DNA of 64,000 nucleotides from an uncultured Halieaceae bacterium (GCA_938074135.1 CALJFL010000038.1:1-64000), one strand, 5' to 3'; counted from the first letter of the stretch, positions 25,484 through 33,768 are shown. The notes: generated by a model not told the origin, from the sequence alone. Translations and numbers: made by a program.

Positions 25484-26941
25484 CTATAGCGTGGGGCTGG
25501 CCGCCAGCCTCTGGGCGGTATCGGCAAGACGCGACTGTAGCCAGTAGATTTCATAATCGTTGCGCAAACCTGATTCAGCAGCAGCGAGCAATACTCCCAG
25601 AGCCTGCTGGCGCAGTTGCAGGGCGTGCTTACTGTCGGGATTGGCGGCCAACGCAATTTCGATAATGTGCAGCGCGTGAACCGGCTCACCGCCCTTGATG
25701 TAGTTCGTGGCCAGGCTTAATAATGCCTCTTCTCCAGCCACGATCGCCAGATCGGCGTAGACATCACTCGCCGGTACCGGATAGAGCTCCGTGGTGCTGT
25801 CGAAATGAAACCAGCTGGCATAGTAATCCCAGATACTGCGCACGGCCCAATCCACCTTGCCGTGATTCTGCACGAGTTCCAGGTGCGGAGGGAGTTGAAT
25901 TTCCTTCATCAACTGGTGGACGCTCTTACCGGCATTCATCCCGGCAACTGTTTCATCGTGAACGTACTGTACGGCGTCACGAATGCGCTCCATGCCGCTC
26001 CTGATTTGGTCGGCACCCACAGTGGGGTCGAGATGGCTCGGTACGATGATTTCAGGTTCCAGTGTCAGCAACAGGTCCAACGAGGTTATGTACTCCATTG
26101 GTTTGCGGATCTTTTCTCCGCGCATGGTGAAGACATTGGGAAACTGTGGGAACTGCGGACCAAAGAAATCGCCTGTAAACAGAATTTTCTGTTCGGGCAG
26201 CCACAGGACGGCGTTATCCGCACCCTCGGCGCCCGGGGTACCAATCACCTGGAATTGAACACCGCCCAGCGTAAAGTCATAGCTTTGCCAGTCCGCGACA
26301 GTAATCGTCGGCTCGACACCGCCATAGCGCATCATCGCGATATCCGGTCGATCCTCCCACGCGGGCATCCACGGGAACAAGGTACGATTCCTGCCATACT
26401 GATAGGGTTCCAACTCACTCAGGTAGCGCTGCTCCTCCAGAAAATCCCCGTGAGTGATTATTTCCGTGCCCTCCTCCTGCCAAAAGCGCGTACCTCCGAT
26501 GTGATCGGCATGTGAGTGGCTGAGTACGATATAGCGCACCGGGGCAGACGAAACTTCCTTGAGGGCCTGCAACTGCTTCGCGACCTGCAGGACCAGACCG
26601 GTGTCGAACACCACGTTACCCTCGGCAGTGGTGATCATGATGGTGTTGCCAACACCGGTGGCATAGTGAACGTTGTCGGCAATCTGACGTACTTCCACAG
26701 GCCGTTTGATGAGGTCAACAGCGCTGCCGTGGGTAGCCTCGCCGTCATCACCAAAGTCCAGCCTGCTGGTAGCGACATTACCTATCACTTCCATGGTTTT
26801 GAGTTCGGCCTGTTTCTTCAAACCTTTGCCGGCATCCTCATCCAGCATCAGCCAGACCCCGGCCGCTGCGATAATCGCCAGGGTGATCAGCGCGATCTTG
26901 CCCGCCCTTCCCGACTGCCGTGCATAGATTCTAGCTGTCAT
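25484..26941 (-). CDS. Membrane-anchored metallo-beta-lactamase hydrolase with alkyl-sulfatase-like C-terminal region
   Basis: A 485-residue protein. Start choice: the ATG at 26941 has GAGG 9 bases upstream; a GTG at 26968 overlaps the preceding stop by 4 bases but lacks a Shine-Dalgarno. Residues about 9-30 are a transmembrane anchor. The metal motif HSHADH has His142, His144, Asp146 and His147. The helical C-terminal part from about residue 290 resembles the dimerisation domain of SDS-type alkyl sulfatases, but the SCP2-like end of the 650-residue enzymes is missing. Sulfatase activity is therefore uncertain. It ends head to tail with the MltF gene, which is convergent. Confidence 0.82.
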   Translation of the reverse strand: MTARIYARQSGRAGKIALITLAIIAAAGVWLMLDEDAGKGLKKQAELKTMEVIGNVATSRLDFGDDGEATHGSAVDLIKRPVEVRQIADNVHYATGVGNTIMITTAEGNVVFDTGLVLQVAKQLQALKEVSSAPVRYIVLSHSHADHIGGTRFWQEEGTEIITHGDFLEEQRYLSELEPYQYGRNRTLFPWMPAWEDRPDIAMMRYGGVEPTITVADWQSYDFTLGGVQFQVIGTPGAEGADNAVLWLPEQKILFTGDFFGPQFPQFPNVFTMRGEKIRKPMEYITSLDLLLTLEPEIIVPSHLDPTVGADQIRSGMERIRDAVQYVHDETVAGMNAGKSVHQLMKEIQLPPHLELVQNHGKVDWAVRSIWDYYASWFHFDSTTELYPVPASDVYADLAIVAGEEALLSLATNYIKGGEPVHALHIIEIALAANPDSKHALQLRQQALGVLLAAAESGLRNDYEIYWLQSRLADTAQRLAASPTL

Positions 26942-26964
26942 GGGCACGCCTCTAGGACTGAGTT

Positions 26965-27945
26965 TCACGGGTGGGCAAGATAATATTCGACTGCCGCCGC
27001 CAGCGACTGCTCGATGGGCGCGGGCTGCCAGCCCAGATCACGTCGGGCCTTGGCGCTATCGACATTGGGCAGTAAGGTTGAGCAGCGCACCGAGGCAATG
27101 CTGAAGCGATTGTCCCTGCGCCGGACAAAACTGACGACGTCGGCTATGCCGGCCATGATATAGAGAAGCCACATGGGCATTTTCCTGGCAGGCGCGGGCC
27201 GACCAGCCTCCCAGGCTGACAACCTGAACATTTCTTCGTAATCCACCCAGCGTTCGGCAATGATGTAGCGCTCGCCTCGACGGCCATACTGCTCGGCCAG
27301 CAGCAAGCCACGGGCAGCATCTTCTATACCGACACAGGGACCACCACCATCCCAGTAAAAGGGCATCTTCCCGGTGGCGGCGTCCTTTACCATTTTGCCA
27401 TGCGGCGTGGGTACAATATCGTTCGCGCCATAAGTATTACCTACACAACAGGCCACGCCCGGTAGCCCTTTTTCATTGCAATATTGCAAAAACAGTTGCT
27501 CGGCCTGCACGCGGCAGCGCACATAGGCAGGTGCCTTGTCCCACCAGTTAAACGCATCATCTTCTGTGGAGATGCCCGATGGATTAATCCCAATCGTGCC
27601 GTAAGTGCTGGTAAAGACAAAGTGCCCGACGCCAACGTCCAGCGCCACGTCCAGTACCACCCGCAGGCAATCGACGTTGGTGTAGTAAAGCGGGGCGGGA
27701 TCGCGCAGCCAGGCACGGGTATCGACGACAGAGTAAAATACCGAATCACAGCCTGTCATCGCTTCGCGAATGGCGTTCGCATCATCGATAGCACCGATGA
27801 CACGCTCAAGGGGTAAGTGATCAATTGCGCTGGTGTCGCTGCTTTCGCGCACCATGATTCTCAGGTCGCGACCCTGTTCAGCAAGCTGCCTGACCACGTG
27901 ACTGCCCAGAAAGCCGCTGGCACCCATAACCAATGTTTTAGCCAT
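26965..27945 (-). CDS. NAD-dependent epimerase/dehydratase (extended SDR), atypical active site
   Basis: About 326 residues from the ATG at 27945; an ATG at 27969 would add 8. GASGFLGSHVV near the start is the extended-SDR cofactor loop. The catalytic region reads STYGT and then YVRCRVQAE where YxxxK is expected, so the Lys is Arg. Such a change may weaken dehydrogenase activity or mark a different reaction. It resembles the 3-beta-hydroxysteroid dehydrogenase / dihydroflavonol reductase branch, but I cannot name the substrate. It is upstream of the metallo-hydrolase in one transcription unit. Confidence 0.83.
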   Translation of the reverse strand: MAKTLVMGASGFLGSHVVRQLAEQGRDLRIMVRESSDTSAIDHLPLERVIGAIDDANAIREAMTGCDSVFYSVVDTRAWLRDPAPLYYTNVDCLRVVLDVALDVGVGHFVFTSTYGTIGINPSGISTEDDAFNWWDKAPAYVRCRVQAEQLFLQYCNEKGLPGVACCVGNTYGANDIVPTPHGKMVKDAATGKMPFYWDGGGPCVGIEDAARGLLLAEQYGRRGERYIIAERWVDYEEMFRLSAWEAGRPAPARKMPMWLLYIMAGIADVVSFVRRRDNRFSIASVRCSTLLPNVDSAKARRDLGWQPAPIEQSLAAAVEYYLAHP

Positions 27946-28100
27946 AGCCCTGCCTGACGCATAGGTCATTACAATTATATTGTAGGAAGAGTCTAGACGG
28001 GGACTAGCGGTTTTGTCAGTGCGAACCGGGCCAAAATAATTGGCACGGATAAACCGGCCACCTATCGCAGGCAACCGGCATCTAGTATTGGTCGACGCTA

Positions 28101-28122
28101 CGGCGGCCGATCAGGGCCGCCG
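28101..28122 (-). terminator. Hairpin just after the Lys/Ala repeat gene
   Basis: Perfect 8-base arms CGGCGGCC and GGCCGCCG around a 6-base loop, starting 9 bases past the stop at 28131 when read on the minus strand. No T run follows, so termination is only possible. Confidence 0.45.
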
Positions 28123-28130
28123 AGGGTACC

Positions 28131-28859
28131 TCAGGCTGCCTTCTTGCGCGCTGGCGCTTTTTTGCGGGCTGCTGCCTTACGCTTGGGAGCAGCCTTCTTC
28201 TTGGCTGCTGGCTTGCGCTTGGGTGCCGCCTTCTTCTTGGCTGCTGGCTTGCGCTTGGGTGCCGCCTTCTTCTTGGCTGCTGCCTTACGCTTGGGAGCGG
28301 CCTTTTTCTTGGCTGCTGCCTTACGCTTGGGAGCGGCCTTTTTCTTGGCTGCTGCCTTTTTCTTGGGCGCCGCTTTCTTCTTGGCCGCTACCTTCTTCTT
28401 TGGAGCCGCTTTTTTCTTGCTAGCGGGCTTCTTGCGGGCTGCCTTTCTGGCTTTGGCCTGCCTGGCAGCAGCTTTCTCAACCATCGCGGCTGCGCGTTCA
28501 GCTGCCTGGGCTTTACGAGCCTCCAGCGCGGCATCAGCTCGCATCGGCATCAACTTCTCCGCGTAATCGTAGGCCGCCTTGGCAATATTACTGACGGTAT
28601 CTCCAAGCTCCTGAACCTGCTTCATCAGCTCGTCGACGCGCTTTTGGTTATCCGACGTTGCCTTCTTGCGGAGACTGGCGCGCGCTTTTTTCAGTCGCGC
28701 TGTTCCAGCACTGTGTTTTTTACGAGCCGCCGCGAGTTCTTTCTTGGCGCGGGCATGAGCCTTTTCTGTTTCTGCCAGTAGTTTTTTGCGAAGCTTCTCA
28801 ACTTCCTTGCTGGCTTTCTCGGCCATTTTCGTAGCCTGGGCTAATTCTTTTTCCAACAT
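28131..28859 (-). CDS. AlgP/histone H1-like Lys/Ala-rich protein
   Basis: A 242-residue, very basic protein. Residues 1-90 are a predicted coiled coil or helix (Glu/Lys/Ala rich), residues about 90-135 an Ala-rich helix, and from about 140 to the end the chain is a low-complexity tail of repeats such as AAPKRKPAAKKK. This layout is that of AlgP (AlgR3) of pseudomonads and other histone H1-like proteins, which are thought to bind DNA without sequence preference. Whether it acts on a specific promoter set is unknown. The tail is coded by 36-base tandem repeats, so its length may vary between strains. Confidence 0.8.
   Translation of the reverse strand: MLEKELAQATKMAEKASKEVEKLRKKLLAETEKAHARAKKELAAARKKHSAGTARLKKARASLRKKATSDNQKRVDELMKQVQELGDTVSNIAKAAYDYAEKLMPMRADAALEARKAQAAERAAAMVEKAAARQAKARKAARKKPASKKKAAPKKKVAAKKKAAPKKKAAAKKKAAPKRKAAAKKKAAPKRKAAAKKKAAPKRKPAAKKKAAPKRKPAAKKKAAPKRKAAARKKAPARKKAA
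28189..28404 (-). repeat. Six tandem 36-base units in the Lys/Ala tail
   Basis: Units begin at 28189, 28225, 28261, 28297, 28333 and 28369 and each codes for 12 residues of the tail. The first two central units are nearly identical and those further along diverge. Further partial units flank both sides. Confidence 0.85.
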
Positions 28860-29060
28860 CTTTAACGTACTCCGTAGTCAGGACAGATACCGCAAACTCA
28901 GTGTAGGCCTAATTCTCACGCTTGTAACGTGTATTTTTTGATCAATATCAGAATTCGCGCATATCGGTGGCGCAAATTGCGCGATGCCGGTCATTGGGCA
29001 AGAGAAATTTACTGGGCTACCATGAAAGACTTATCACGCTGATCGACAAGGGCAGCCGTT

Positions 29061-29300
29061 ATGGTCGCAGAAAAGAACAACGGTATTCGTGCACCGCGAG
29101 CTGTGCGAAAAAAATTGCGCGAAATGGCCGTTGCTCAGGTGCGCAAAGATATTATCCACGCCGGTCGCCAGGAAGACGACTACTCGGATAACGATCTAGA
29201 GTACCTGGTTGCCGAGAAAGAAAAGGAAATCTGGTCAGGTATCGGCTGGAAAGGCTTTGGCATAGTGGCACTGTTGCTTGGGATCAATATTGGAATCTGA
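29061..29300 (+). CDS. Small protein of unknown function with C-terminal membrane segment
   Basis: A 79-residue protein I do not recognise. Its N-terminal two thirds are charged and helical (VRKKLREMAVAQVRKDI, then an acidic DDYSDNDLEYL), and the last 18 residues form a hydrophobic segment (GFGIVALLLGINIGI), so it is probably tail-anchored. It ends 2 bases before the next small membrane protein and the two share one terminator. Codon use looks like the neighbours, which supports a real gene. Confidence 0.65.
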   Translation: MVAEKNNGIRAPRAVRKKLREMAVAQVRKDIIHAGRQEDDYSDNDLEYLVAEKEKEIWSGIGWKGFGIVALLLGINIGI

Positions 29301-29302
29301 TC

Positions 29303-29686
29303 ATGTCGCTGTTTCGCCTTATCAAGTATTCATCGGTCATTTTTTTTCTGGGCAAGTATAAGCAGAAAATTTTTCGGGTATTGGTCGTGCTGCTGTTTGC
29401 CCTGGTGACCTCCCTGCTGTACCAGGACGTGGTGGACTACCTTGCGCAACAGCATCCCGGCTCGGTCATCTACGCGCTCATCGCAAAAATTGCGATCGTT
29501 TACGGTGCGCTCGTCTTCGTGCTATGGCAATTCCGACCGGCGGCTGACGCACGATCAGACAGTGCGCCCACAAATCCAACTACGCCACCCGCCACCACCG
29601 ACAGACTGTCGCGGCTGGCGGATATCGACAGCACGGATAGGCTGGCAAGCCGCTACCGGGACACCATCGAGCGCGATCAGTCTTGA
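29303..29686 (+). CDS. Small membrane protein of unknown function
   Basis: A 127-residue protein with two hydrophobic segments at about 24-44 and 56-75 and a polar C-terminal tail of 45 residues rich in Thr, Pro, Asp and Arg. No motif is recognised. It directly follows the 79-residue protein, so the pair may form a complex in the inner membrane. A clear terminator follows within 10 bases. Confidence 0.65.
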   Translation: MSLFRLIKYSSVIFFLGKYKQKIFRVLVVLLFALVTSLLYQDVVDYLAQQHPGSVIYALIAKIAIVYGALVFVLWQFRPAADARSDSAPTNPTTPPATTDRLSRLADIDSTDRLASRYRDTIERDQS

Positions 29687-29694
29687 ACCGGCAT

Positions 29695-29722
29695 AAAAAA
29701 GCCACCCGTAGGTGGCTTTTTT
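29695..29722. terminator. Bidirectional rho-independent terminator
   Basis: A-tract, GCCACC, CGTA loop, GGTGGC, T-tract. It lies between the plus-strand small membrane protein gene and the minus-strand cytochrome operon and can serve both, with six T on each side. Confidence 0.9.
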
Positions 29723-29738
29723 ATCGATCGCACCGAAT

Positions 29739-31253
29739 CTACCTGGTCAGTTCCAACATGAATTCAGCGGCTGCCAGACGAGTAGCGTCGTCAAGGTGCG
29801 CCTGCGGAGGCATTTCAGGGTAGTCAGGGCGTTTCTTGACCGGGTTGGCCGCGTAGTCAGCGATACCCTGTGGGTTATCCATATACAGTGCCTGGATGAT
29901 CTGGGCCGGTGGGCCAATCATCCGTGAGTTATAGGCATGACAGCCTGCACATACACCGTAGTAAGCCAGTTTACCCGCTTCCATGTGCTCCTTGACCCGC
30001 GGTGGTACCGGCTCTGGCAAGGTGTAGCTGGTGACATTTGCAGTATTCGAGAATTCACAATCACCATACTTTTCCAGGCCCAGGGTACGGAATCGCTCCG
30101 GGTTGAGAATGCAGCCATCGTCCAGGCCAACAGTATCGACAATATCAAGGCCACTGGTGACCATATAGGCAGCGAGTGCTGCCCGCACCATAGGCGCCGG
30201 ATTCTGGCCATTATTGCGCATGATATTGTTCAGTATCTTCGGCCGATTCGGGTTGGGGTCGGAGTCGGGGTCGTTTGATGCGCTGGAGGCAAGGCTGAAA
30301 TCTGTAAAGGTAATTCCAATAGATTCGTTACCGGAAATAATATTGCCCTCAACAACAACATCGTCACAGGCCATAACCAGAACACCGGTACCCTTGGGAA
30401 TATTGGACACTAACGAGCCGGGAATCGCGAAGTTTTCATGGTTGTTGTTGACCACGAAGTTGTTGCGAATCAGCACATCGCCGCAGGTCTTGATCGGTAG
30501 CCCGGGAGTGATAAAGGCAAGGATGCCGCCCGTATTGTTGTAGACGTAGTTGCCTTCCACCAGGGCATGGCGACTATTTTCGATTTCGATACCGGCAACG
30601 CTGTCATAGACCTCGTTGTAAACCACATCGACATGGTCAGACATGCCAACATAGATTGCCGCATCCTCGATACCGGAAATGATGTTATGAGAGACGATTC
30701 CGTTTTTGCCCAACTGCGGGAAAATGCCGTAAACGCCAGTATCAACAATAATATTGTTACGGATAATGTAGTTATTGCCGGCCTGCCCCATGATGGCATT
30801 GCCCTTGTACTTGGTGATGTACAGGTTCTCTATGGTCACGCCATTGCCGGAGTACAGTACCGCGTCGTTGCGGAAGCCCTCACCATCCATCACGGCATAC
30901 TCTCCACGCTCGATAACACCTGACAGGGTGATGTTGTCCTTGTCGATGTAGACCGTTTCCTTATAGGTGCCGGGCATTACCTTGATTACCGCCCCGGGGG
31001 ATGCAGCTTTGACCGCATCCTGGATCGATTCGCCATCTTTAACGACAATCAATTCCCCTGACGTTGGTGTCTCCAGGGTACGCACGCCAGCGAAGGCCAC
31101 CTCAGCCAATCCCTCGGTACCTTCAGAGGTAAAGGCGGCTTTTGGTGCCGAATCTACCTTGATCACGGTGGGCTCAGGCGTATTGTTCTGCCCGAGATAG
31201 TATCCCCCCGCCAATAACACCAGCGCTCCCGCTATGGCGACAAATTTATTCAT
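29739..31253 (-). CDS. Right-handed beta-helix protein fused to a C-terminal cytochrome c domain
   Basis: A 504-residue exported protein. An N-terminal signal or anchor is at residues 4-20. From about 70 to 340 the chain has NosD-like parallel beta-helix repeats (GESIQDAVKAASPG, then many short N-rich turns such as IIRNNIIVDTG). After a linker the C-terminal 80 residues form a cytochrome c domain with CAGCH at 435-439 and the likely distal Met481 in YPEMPP. Beta-helices usually bind or cut polysaccharide; a haem domain on the same chain suggests electron transfer at that site. It is the last gene of the three-gene cytochrome operon. Confidence 0.88.
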   Translation of the reverse strand: MNKFVAIAGALVLLAGGYYLGQNNTPEPTVIKVDSAPKAAFTSEGTEGLAEVAFAGVRTLETPTSGELIVVKDGESIQDAVKAASPGAVIKVMPGTYKETVYIDKDNITLSGVIERGEYAVMDGEGFRNDAVLYSGNGVTIENLYITKYKGNAIMGQAGNNYIIRNNIIVDTGVYGIFPQLGKNGIVSHNIISGIEDAAIYVGMSDHVDVVYNEVYDSVAGIEIENSRHALVEGNYVYNNTGGILAFITPGLPIKTCGDVLIRNNFVVNNNHENFAIPGSLVSNIPKGTGVLVMACDDVVVEGNIISGNESIGITFTDFSLASSASNDPDSDPNPNRPKILNNIMRNNGQNPAPMVRAALAAYMVTSGLDIVDTVGLDDGCILNPERFRTLGLEKYGDCEFSNTANVTSYTLPEPVPPRVKEHMEAGKLAYYGVCAGCHAYNSRMIGPPAQIIQALYMDNPQGIADYAANPVKKRPDYPEMPPQAHLDDATRLAAAEFMLELTR

Positions 31254-31266
31254 GGTTTTCTCCCCC

Positions 31267-32460
31267 CTATCGGGAATTGCTTAACGCAGCGAGCGTATTG
31301 TGGACCGGTGCCATGCCCGAGGGCAATGCAACCGGCTCTTTGGGTTTAAAACTTTCGTCAGTCAATGTCTTCATGAAATCGACCAGGCGGTCGAGTTCGT
31401 CGTCGGTCAGCTTCGGCTCCCAGATATGCCAGTGTATTAACAGCTGCTGGTCTTCGGGCACGGCGTGCCCACGGCCGCCAGTGTAAAATGAGGCCGCCTC
31501 TCGCAAGGTGTCGAAGCGCCCGGAGTGCATATAGGGCGCGGTCAGATCAACATTACGCAGTGACGGCACCTTAAACCCGCCGCGCAGTGTCTCGTCACCT
31601 GTGGGTTTCTCGGCTCCGATATCAAAGGGCATGCCCTGCGGTTCCGGTGTGCCTATCACCGCGATTTGCTGGTTGCTGAACAGCGGCGGCGTATGACATT
31701 CGGCGCAGCGGGCGACAAAAGAGCGGAAAATATTAAGGCCTTCTATCTCAGGCTCGGTAAGCGCGTCGGCGTATCCGTGGGCGTACTGGTCGTAGCGGCT
31801 GTTCAGGGAGACCAGTGAAACCTGGAACGCAGCAATTGCTGCATAGACCTGGTGTAACTGTATGTCGGCCTCAGCATTACGGAATTCGTAGGGATAAGCC
31901 TGGGCAAACAGTCGCCGATACGCCGGAATTGCGTTGAGATCACGCAACAATTGCTCCGGGGTGTTCGCCATCTCACGCTTGTCAAAAAGCGGCCCCACCA
32001 TTTGCTCTTCCAGGCTGGCAGCACGGCCATCCCAGTAAAAGGAATTAAGAAAGGCCACGTTCCAGAGACTGGGTGCGGAACGGGGCAAGGGCTCGCCGCT
32101 GGCACCGACGCTGCGGCCGCGACCATCAGAAAAGCCCAGGTCAGGGTGGTGGCAGCTGGCACAGGAGGTACTGCCGTCGCCAGAGAGCACGGGATCAAAG
32201 AAAAGGTAGCGACCAAGGTCAGTTTGTTGCGGGCTAAATCCGTCTCGGGTAGGCGGCAACCCTGTCTTGAGTCCACCGACGCCCGCATCTTCCAGCGATG
32301 GATACATCTGGTAAAGGCTGCGTAACTCACACTGCCCGGTGGTTAGCTCAAACCCGGGGGGGCAGTCACCACTAAGGTTGATTGACTCCGCGGCCACAAC
32401 ACGGCTGCCGCCAAAGGCCAGCAGCGCAATCAGTAGTGAATGGGCAAACACACGTGACAC
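31267..32460 (-). CDS. Dihaem cytochrome c peroxidase/MauG family protein
   Basis: A 397-residue periplasmic protein from a GTG at 32460 with AGGA 9 bases upstream; the longer ATG reading from 32505 would overlap the preceding gene more. The signal peptide ends near residue 25 (RVVAA-ES). Haem motifs CASCH at 100-104 and CAECH at 252-256 are the two sites of the bacterial peroxidase fold. A Cys pair near residues 33 and 44 (CPPGFELTTGQC) is an extra feature of this subgroup. It may reduce hydrogen peroxide or oxidise a protein partner as MauG does. Confidence 0.88.
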   Translation of the reverse strand: MSRVFAHSLLIALLAFGGSRVVAAESINLSGDCPPGFELTTGQCELRSLYQMYPSLEDAGVGGLKTGLPPTRDGFSPQQTDLGRYLFFDPVLSGDGSTSCASCHHPDLGFSDGRGRSVGASGEPLPRSAPSLWNVAFLNSFYWDGRAASLEEQMVGPLFDKREMANTPEQLLRDLNAIPAYRRLFAQAYPYEFRNAEADIQLHQVYAAIAAFQVSLVSLNSRYDQYAHGYADALTEPEIEGLNIFRSFVARCAECHTPPLFSNQQIAVIGTPEPQGMPFDIGAEKPTGDETLRGGFKVPSLRNVDLTAPYMHSGRFDTLREAASFYTGGRGHAVPEDQQLLIHWHIWEPKLTDDELDRLVDFMKTLTDESFKPKEPVALPSGMAPVHNTLAALSNSR

Positions 32461-32470
32461 AATAAGAGTC

Positions 32471-33100
32471 CTATGGCTCCAACGACCGAATAAAGGCCAC
32501 CACATCGGCTATCGCCTGATCACTGGGCAAAACCATAGACATGGCGCGCATCTGTTTACCGGTACGGTCGTCGGGGTGAGCACCACGCTCGCCGGCCCGG
32601 AATGCGCGCAGCTGCTCACTGAGGTACCAGTCATCCGTGCCTGCCAGAGCTGGCGAGTTCAGCGCCAGGTTACCCTCGGCAGCGGCGCCGTGGCAGGCTC
32701 CGCAGAACTGATTGTAGTAGTCACCACCGAGCGTGACGTCTCCCTCTATAGTAGCAGCGGAGGGCCCTCCCTCCAGGCCGGCAATATAGGCCGCAACATC
32801 AGCCATGGCCTGCTCGTCAGCCAGGGTAGCCGCCATAGGCGCCATGCTCATGGCAGAGACGCTGCTGCCCTGACCACCGCGATGGCCGGTCTTGAACTTT
32901 TGCAGCTGGGCCTGAATATAAACGCTCTGCAAGTGATTGAGGCGAGGTGCCTTGAGCGCGCTATTACCCTCTCCAGTGGCGCCATGGCAGGCGACGCAGC
33001 TTACGTACAGTGCCTTACCCTGCTCGGCATTTCCCTGGGCCAGGGCGGTCCCGGCCGCAACCGGCAGCAGGCACAAAACAACAAATTTCATAAAGCGCAT
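32471..33100 (-). CDS. Dihaem cytochrome c4-like protein
   Basis: A 209-residue periplasmic cytochrome from the ATG at 33100 (GAGGA upstream), with a signal ending near ALA-QG at residue 21. Haem motifs CVACH (35-39) and CGACH (133-137) lie in two similar halves, each with a later Met region (MSMAPMAATL and MSMVLPSDQ), the c4 arrangement. It is first in the operon and its stop lies 10 bases before the peroxidase start. It likely passes electrons between the quinol-oxidising complex and the peroxidase or terminal oxidase. Confidence 0.9.
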   Translation of the reverse strand: MRFMKFVVLCLLPVAAGTALAQGNAEQGKALYVSCVACHGATGEGNSALKAPRLNHLQSVYIQAQLQKFKTGHRGGQGSSVSAMSMAPMAATLADEQAMADVAAYIAGLEGGPSAATIEGDVTLGGDYYNQFCGACHGAAAEGNLALNSPALAGTDDWYLSEQLRAFRAGERGAHPDDRTGKQMRAMSMVLPSDQAIADVVAFIRSLEP

Positions 33101-33249
33101 GGCTTGATCCTCACATTTGGGCGCAGCAGAATCCCGGATTACCCCCGCAGCGCTGCGCATACTGCGGGGCAAAGATTAAACGTAGCTTAAAAAAGGACCT
33201 CATGTGACCCGGATTTGTGTTCAAATTGGCGACATGGGAGACAATCCCG

Positions 33250-33288
33250 CCACACTGGGCTAGACTCGCTGTTACCCGCCCAGTGTGG
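33250..33288. promoter_or_regulatory. Long inverted repeat upstream of the zinc-ribbon gene
   Basis: Perfect 11-base arms CCACACTGGGC (33250-33260) and GCCCAGTGTGG (33278-33288) around a 17-base loop, 43 bases before the zinc-ribbon start. It could be an RNA hairpin in the leader or an operator. No T run follows, so it is not a simple terminator. Confidence 0.5.
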
Positions 33289-33331
33289 GACATCGACCAA
33301 CACAGAATAAACACCAGAACGGGGAAAGCCG

Positions 33332-33727
33332 ATGGAATATAACCCAGACACACACAGTATCGAGTGCCCGAAGTGCGGCCACGGCATGGAAGAAATTACC
33401 TATGGACAGGTGACGATCGACCGCTGCACCAACTGCCAGGGGCTTTGGTTCGATACCGGAGAGGCCGATGCACTAAAGGCCAAATGGATGGGAGATGCCC
33501 TAGACATGGGCAGCAGCGAAGAGGGCAAAAAATGGGATGCCGTCGATGATATCGCCTGCCCCCGTTGTGGCAAGGACATGGAAAAGAACTCCGACCCTGC
33601 CCAGCCCCATATCTGGTATGAAGCCTGTGACGAGCACGGCATGTTTATGGATGCCGGTGAATTCACCGACTATAAACATGAAACGCTGGCTGACTGGTTC
33701 CGCGGGTTGATCAAAGGCAGTCGCTGA
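33332..33727 (+). CDS. zf-TFIIB-like double zinc-ribbon protein
   Basis: A 131-residue cytoplasmic protein with two similar ribbon halves. The first is CPKCG ... CTNCQGLWFDTGE near residues 11-38, the second CPRCGKDM ... YEACDEHGMFMDAGEF from about 74; in the second the distal Cys pair is reduced to one Cys and a His, so it may bind zinc less well. The family has no fixed function. The gene is alone, between a long inverted repeat and a clear terminator. Confidence 0.85.
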   Translation: MEYNPDTHSIECPKCGHGMEEITYGQVTIDRCTNCQGLWFDTGEADALKAKWMGDALDMGSSEEGKKWDAVDDIACPRCGKDMEKNSDPAQPHIWYEACDEHGMFMDAGEFTDYKHETLADWFRGLIKGSR

Positions 33728-33742
33728 GGATCAAGACCGACT

Positions 33743-33768
33743 AAAAGGGCGGAATATCCGCCCTTTTT
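33743..33768 (+). terminator. Rho-independent terminator after the zinc-ribbon gene
   Basis: GGGCGG, AATAT loop, CCGCCC with A and T tracts on both sides. It lies 16 bases after the stop at 33727 and may also serve the convergent DUF481 gene. Confidence 0.88.

Noticed and set aside
28189..28404. CRISPR-like regular repeats
   Set aside because: The 36-base units are joined without spacers and code for a Lys/Ala tail; no cas genes are present.
28040..28566. Two plus-strand frames rich in Trp/Ser/Leu or Ala/Leu/Phe with repeats
   Set aside because: They are the mirror image of the Lys/Ala repeat gene; their regular pattern comes from the 36-base units.
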